Source: an uncultured Eubacteriales bacterium (GTDB lineage: Bacteria; Bacillota; Clostridia; Monoglobales; Monoglobaceae). From it: a DNA stretch of 13,119 nt. Positions within the stretch are counted from its first letter, which is position 1; every line of letters begins with the position of its first letter. Below are positions 13,035 to 13,119 of this stretch, piece after piece. The translations under genes were made by a program, and so were the position numbers. Where the stretch lies: the NCBI GenBank assembly GCA_905205855.1, contig CAJLFL010000035.1, forward strand, positions 1 through 13,119, in the 5' to 3' direction. Below the pieces are notes generated by a model, which saw nothing but the letters and a program-made list of their open reading frames with translations, searched no databases and was not told the origin of the DNA.

Positions 13035-13119
13035 GCCTTTTTAAATAACTCATAAAAATTTATTTGTAGGTTTGTCAATGATGTGTTACACTTTTTAAAA
13101 AAATTCGCCATCTACAAGG

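Overview
The window comes from a low-GC Gram-positive, spore-forming bacterium, most likely in the Clostridia. The reasons are a YunB-type sporulation gene, the canonical Firmicutes order rpmG-secE-nusG-rplK-rplA-rplJ-rplL, strong AGGAGG ribosome binding sites, TTG starts and sigma-A-like promoters. The assignment is an inference from gene content. The left two thirds look more AT-rich than the ribosomal block on the right.

Region 1 (1-3500) is metabolic. It holds the 3' part of a D-2-hydroxyacid dehydrogenase, a 765-residue protein with an N-terminal beta region and an alpha/alpha-barrel-like helical half (probably carbohydrate-active, family not recognised), and a frame-broken remnant of a further beta-rich protein.

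Region 2 (3521-7803) is accessory. A three-operon-gene cassette encodes a 66-residue XRE regulator, a AAA+ ATPase and a cytoplasmic subtilisin-like (S8) protease whose start lies inside the ATPase gene. The ATPase-protease pair matches the IetA/IetS architecture, known from Agrobacterium plasmid exclusion and as an anti-phage system. A near-consensus promoter carries a perfect palindrome over its -10 box and a second copy about three helical turns downstream, as expected for control by the XRE protein. A triple palindromic repeat lies to the left. A diverged direct copy of one of its arms lies to the right, close to a tRNA-Leu gene, so the cassette may be bounded by recombination sites. No integrase or transposase is visible.

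Region 3 (7801-8725, minus strand) holds tRNA-Leu(CAG) with its own promoter and terminator, and yunB.

Region 4 (8820-12531) is the rpmG-secE-nusG-rplK-rplA-rplJ-rplL cluster. It contains several recognisable RNA control elements: two L1-binding-site mimics (before rplK and before rplA), and an L10-leader with an attenuator before rplJ. The cluster ends at a strong terminator, not at rpoB. L10 carries a long Ala/Glu/Pro-rich tail.

Region 5 (12500-13034, minus strand) is a cold-shock protein gene converging on the same terminator, with a strong promoter and a leader of about 140 nt.
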